Assembly (NCBI GenBank): GCA_030248065.1
Contig: JASAMV010004178.1
Span: 30,950-94,949 of the forward strand
Direction of reading: 5' to 3'
Source: Rhynchonema sp. JSB1_4
Taxonomy: Eukaryota > Nematoda > Chromadorea > Monhysterida > Xyalidae
DNA length: 64,000 nucleotides
Below are positions 60,701 through 64,000 of this stretch, in pieces (position 1 is the stretch's first letter; every line of letters starts with the position of its first letter). Made by a program: the position numbers and the translations under genes. The notes beneath the pieces are model-generated. The model was given only the letters and a program-made list of their open reading frames with translations, made no database searches and had not been told where the DNA came from.

Positions 60701-63645
60701 CCGTTGTAAAATATTATTCCGGCTTAGCTGTAGGCTTTGCCTCATGAGTGACATGGGTAGCCGCCTTTTAGACGGCAGATAATTTTAGTTTAGCTCGCAG
60801 ATTGAATGTTTTTTGTTGCTGTAAGCCAACCGCGCTGTAATCATGCGCGTGGGTTACTATGCTCCCACTAACAGGGGCAAGGTGCTTATTTAGCATAAAA
60901 TGTAATCAGGGCAACATTTGAGGACATAGTAACTATCGCTTTCTCGTGATGGTTAATTCGCAAATTTCATGCAAGCTTGTCATTCTTGTGCTCACTTTTT
61001 TTCACAAACACAAAGTGTTCTGTCAATGGTTCAATCAAACCACCCATGATACGCATATGCATGCGTCTGATGCACATTTGTATTGATTTGGAGCTACTGG
61101 GCTTTCAGCTGTGTAATTTGTGAATACAAGCATAGTAGTCCAACAAACGAACAAACTTGTATCCTCCCGAATTGTACGTCAGACACAACAGCACAGCTGC
61201 GGCTTACACGTGTTTTTGGACATTGCGCACAGGTGCTGTCCCTGTCGTGCCAGTCAGGTATAATGTACGTACTTAGTCGCGCGTGCACATGCACATATAT
61301 CTACCTACCAACCGCGCAGCCATGCACAAAAGTGTACCCGTATGTTATGGTGCGTGCACACACACATGATGACACGTGGCGCAACTGGTCTGGCTCGCGG
61401 ACGGACTTGGGGACGGGCTACAACTTGACAAACATGTGGTTGTGCTTTTATTGTTGGGTGACCTGTGGTACACACTTAGGTGGAACGCCAAACTCATAGT
61501 CTGAGTAAACAAAAGCACTATGCATATCTTACGTTTTTATGATAATGATAAGAGGCCTATTGGGGGACGGGGAATGGAAAGAACGCAGTGCAGTGACTGA
61601 CAATGGCTTGGGGAAACCTTTTGCGTGGCTGTGCAGTGCAGATCAGAAACAAAACTGAGGCATGGAGCTAGTAAACCATAACTTCAAGTCCAAACATGAC
61701 AATGTTGTGAAATTCAACAAAACAGGGAACTCAATGTGAACTCTCAGAAAAAAGATTGGAAGTCGGAATAGATTCCAAAAATTTCGCAAGCTCGAAAAAT
61801 CAACCAACTGGCGAGCCAAAATTGTAAGAATTGTGATGACTGCAAAAAGACAGTCGCGCAGAAAACCGACCGCGTTTCCCGCCCGGCACCACAGCTCGCA
61901 AAGAACCGTTGTGTAACGCACTTGGCACAGCGTGGCACCTGTGAATCTTGGAATGTAGATGGACTTGACGGGCTTTTGTTTATCGTTCGCTCTCGAGTCC
62001 GTGACACCTTCACACGTACTTCAGTGGGCGTTGGCGTTGGGTGTGTTTTTTGTGATGTTGTTGATGTTGAAATGGGCGGTTGACGTGTGTGGTGGAACAC
62101 GTGGCACGTTTTGCGTGGAAGACTGCAGAGACCTAATGTGGTTGGTCGTTGCGCAACTCATTGGAATCTTGGCACGGCAGAGAAACTTGGAAAAATCTAA
62201 ATGCAATGACAAATGTGGGCTTGTCGTAAACTTGCGCATAAAACATGCACATACCTGGTGGACCAAGTTAGTAAATCAAGTTCTGCTCCTAATATTCGTG
62301 TAGAAACGCTGATCAACCGCAACAAAATTTGAGGTCACACAATAAATGTGCACAAGCAATTGACGGATATCACCGAAATCCCCAATCGTATTCCACCCCA
62401 TTTCAGTGTTCGCATGTCTCGGTTTCCTGTCGCCAGCCAATCGCGGTGCGTTGATGACCTGTGCACTCGTGTTGTACGTGTGTTTTGGCATCGTCGCTGG
62501 TTATGTGTCGGCGAGGATTTATAAAAGTTTGTCATTTTTGTTTGTTTTCAGTTGGGTTTGAGAAATTGTAGTTTGATGAGGTGTCGAGGCACTACGGAAA
62601 TGAAGCTCGGATTTCATGCATGCTATTGGCGAAACATAACTTAGCCTGCCATTTGGTGGTCAGGTTTTTGGTGGAGAGAATATTTAAGCAATCTCAAATT
62701 TTTATGGCATCGATGAAACATAACTGAATTCAACCATTGGTGCTCAGAATAATAGCGAACACTTTTGGAATATTCAATAATTTATGGCAGCTGCGTTGGG
62801 CTGACAGACCCTCTGATCTCATAAATAGTATTGGTGGAACACAACCCAGCCAAACATATTGCCACGTTCTCATAAAAATGTGGGCCTTCGGTTATTTCTT
62901 TGATTCAGGAACTGGCATTGTCATTGTGTGAATTAATACCTCATACAGTATGGGTGAAACATTTGCAGGCTTCGGCGGCGTGCACTGGAAAACCAACGTT
63001 ATCCTGACCAGTTTCTTGTGCCCGGGGTGAGTTCATTATAGTAATCAATGTCGATTTTGCCCAACTACTCTATGCCTACAGCATGGTGTTCGTGATATTC
63101 TTTGTGTGCGACATCCTTCTGTGGGCCAAAGGCTCCTCGGCTGCGATACCATTTGGCACATTGGTTGCACTGCTGGCGCTCTGGCTGTTTATCAGCATTC
63201 CGTTGACGTTTGTCGGAGCGTTCTTTGGATTCAAACGACCGGTCAGTGAAATGACGGGGTGGCTTTCTAGTAGTTTTGGTTTCTTTGTTTGCGTTTGCGC
63301 CATTTTTGACTATTCTGGGAACGTGTAGTGGTCAGTGCACATAATGTTGGTGTGCTTGTTGTGTCAAATTATTGCGCTGAACAACTGGGCAACACTGTAT
63401 GGCCATCTTGCCCACTCATGCTGTAATAACACATATTTCAATATACTCAACCCAATAATTCCCTCACCACCAACCTGTATCGTGTTGTTGCAGCCAATCG
63501 AACACCCCGTCCGCACCAACCAAATCCCCCGCCAAGTGCCCGAACAGTCTCTCTACACCAAACCGCTGCCCGGCATGCTCATGGGTGGTGTCCTGCCGTT
63601 TGGATGCATTTTCATACAATTGTTCTTCATTCTCAACAGTATCTG
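54729..63645 (+). CDS. TM9SF2: Transmembrane 9 superfamily member 2 (nonaspanin), first 14 exons
   Basis: Exons 54729-54851, 54918-54985, 55056-55149, 55224-55351, 55597-55726, 56358-56500, 56726-56840, 56917-56993, 57086-57191, 57503-57635, 62407-62526, 62969-63026, 63082-63241 and 63494-63645 join in phase to 535 residues; the rest (about 125) lies beyond the window. Signal peptide [19 protein letters not shown], then the lumenal domain with [36 protein letters not shown] and [10 protein letters not shown]. The membrane part includes [20 protein letters not shown] TM1 (here [14 protein letters not shown]), [34 protein letters not shown] and [12 protein letters not shown]. The pattern matches TM9SF2, not TM9SF4. 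Nonaspanins work in the Golgi/endosomal system. Six of 14 donors have T at +3. Intron 10 (57636-62406) holds a MARCH gene. Confidence 0.97.
58236..59383 (-). CDS. MARCH-type RING-CH E3 ubiquitin ligase, nested in a TM9SF2 intron
   Basis: Exons 59383-59057, 58893-58676 and 58569-58236 join in phases 0 and 2 to 292 residues. The RING-CH finger is exact: C24-x2-C27-x10-C38-x-C40-x7-H48-x2-C51-x15-C67-x2-C70. Exon 2 encodes two membrane segments ([20 protein letters not shown] and [19 protein letters not shown]) joined by a short loop. The C-terminal tail (about 110 residues) is Ser/Ala/Glu-rich. The ATG at 59383 is the first in frame; the frame stays open a few codons upstream. MARCH enzymes ubiquitinate membrane cargo for endosomal sorting. 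Which MARCH subgroup is unclear. It lies antisense within TM9SF2 intron 10. Confidence 0.93.
59384..62406. other. Remainder of TM9SF2 intron 10
   Basis: Holds the MARCH 5' region and about 3 kb without a supported gene. Frames such as 61083-61499 (+) and 59920-60171 (+, with CxxC pairs) lack family features. A donor-like CAAG|GTAAAA at 60449 ends one short frame, but no partner exon was found. Confidence 0.4.
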
Positions 63646-64000
63646 GTGAGTGTTCGGCTTGCGAATTATGGTGAAAGATGGGTTCTCATGATGATATAGG
63701 GTGATATTTTTTTGGAAACGGTGTAAAGGTCAGTTGGGTTAATGGTCGGTGGAAAGCTCGGTCGATAGCTCATGTGATCAACCTCGGTTAAACTTAACAT
63801 TCCCTTTACAGCATTTTCGCGTTTCCCGAGCTCCCGACCGAGCTTTCGCCGAACTTTCCCGCCTTGCCCCACCTTCCCGTTTGATTCCACCCATAGATAT
63901 GTTGCAAGCTTGGCGATTGGATCAGACGCACGCCAAGTAACGCACAGCTCCAGTCCAAATCACAGCCGTTGCGATCCGGTCTGATACGATCGCCGAGCTT
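63646..64000. repeat. TM9SF2 intron 14 with a copy of the foldback unit
   Basis: 63710-63890 contains GGAAACGGTGTAAAGGTCAG and CCGACCGAGCTTTCGCCGAA, inverted relatives of each other and of the unit in the 23327-24730 foldback. The intron has no acceptor before the window ends. Confidence 0.7.

Noticed and set aside
61083..61499. 138-codon plus-strand frame in TM9SF2 intron 10
   Set aside because: Repetitive Cys/Thr/Tyr-rich translation, no domain and no splice partner; intronic chance frame.

Overview
The window is eukaryotic: every gene that can be assembled is split into short exons with GT..AG introns and consistent codon phase. A worm, probably a nematode, fits best. There are short runs of the nematode telomere unit TTAGGC near 47.8 and 49.8 kb, an MSP-like domain in one gene, and introns full of foldback and MITE-type repeats. 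Many introns begin GTTNNN or GTCNNN, which is unusual. I cannot name the species.

Layout. 0-4.7 kb: foldback repeats, then a partial gene of unknown function (+). 4.8-7.8 kb: a tetraspanin with a long proline-rich tail (+). 8-10.3 kb: spacer and a GC-rich inverted-repeat element. 10.3-14.9 kb: a rhodopsin-class peptide-type GPCR (-), with an intron carrying a hAT-like element inserted into a copy of itself. 16.6-16.9 kb: three small candidate exons (+). 18.9-23.3 kb: an 11-exon single-pass membrane protein with an MSP-like C-terminal region (-). 23.3-25.8 kb: foldbacks. 25.8-30.1 kb: a complete 7-exon SGSH gene, lysosomal heparan N-sulfatase (-), with a 1.1-kb palindrome in intron 5. 30.6-43.5 kb: three tandem secreted Cys-rich paralogs (-), here called CQR-A, -B and -C. 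46.3-48.7 kb: two tandem Cys-rich single-pass membrane proteins (+). 49.2-54.6 kb: a dense nest of MITEs, a CCAATA-type satellite and G/C-run elements. 54.7-64 kb: the first 14 exons of a TM9SF2 ortholog (+), running off the right edge, with a MARCH-type RING-CH ubiquitin ligase gene nested on the opposite strand in its largest intron.

Most neighbours are not functionally linked. SGSH acts in the lysosome. TM9SF2 acts in the Golgi/endosomal system and is needed for glycosphingolipid and heparan sulfate assembly in human cells, so a loose glycan theme exists but is not evidence of co-regulation. The most original observations are: (1) a 10-mer, TGATGTTTCA, present 22 times on both strands in coding, intron and intergenic DNA, against well under one expected; (2) pyrimidine at donor position +3 in nearly half of the introns; (3) the two tandem families of undescribed Cys-rich proteins; (4) the self-nested transposon structures.
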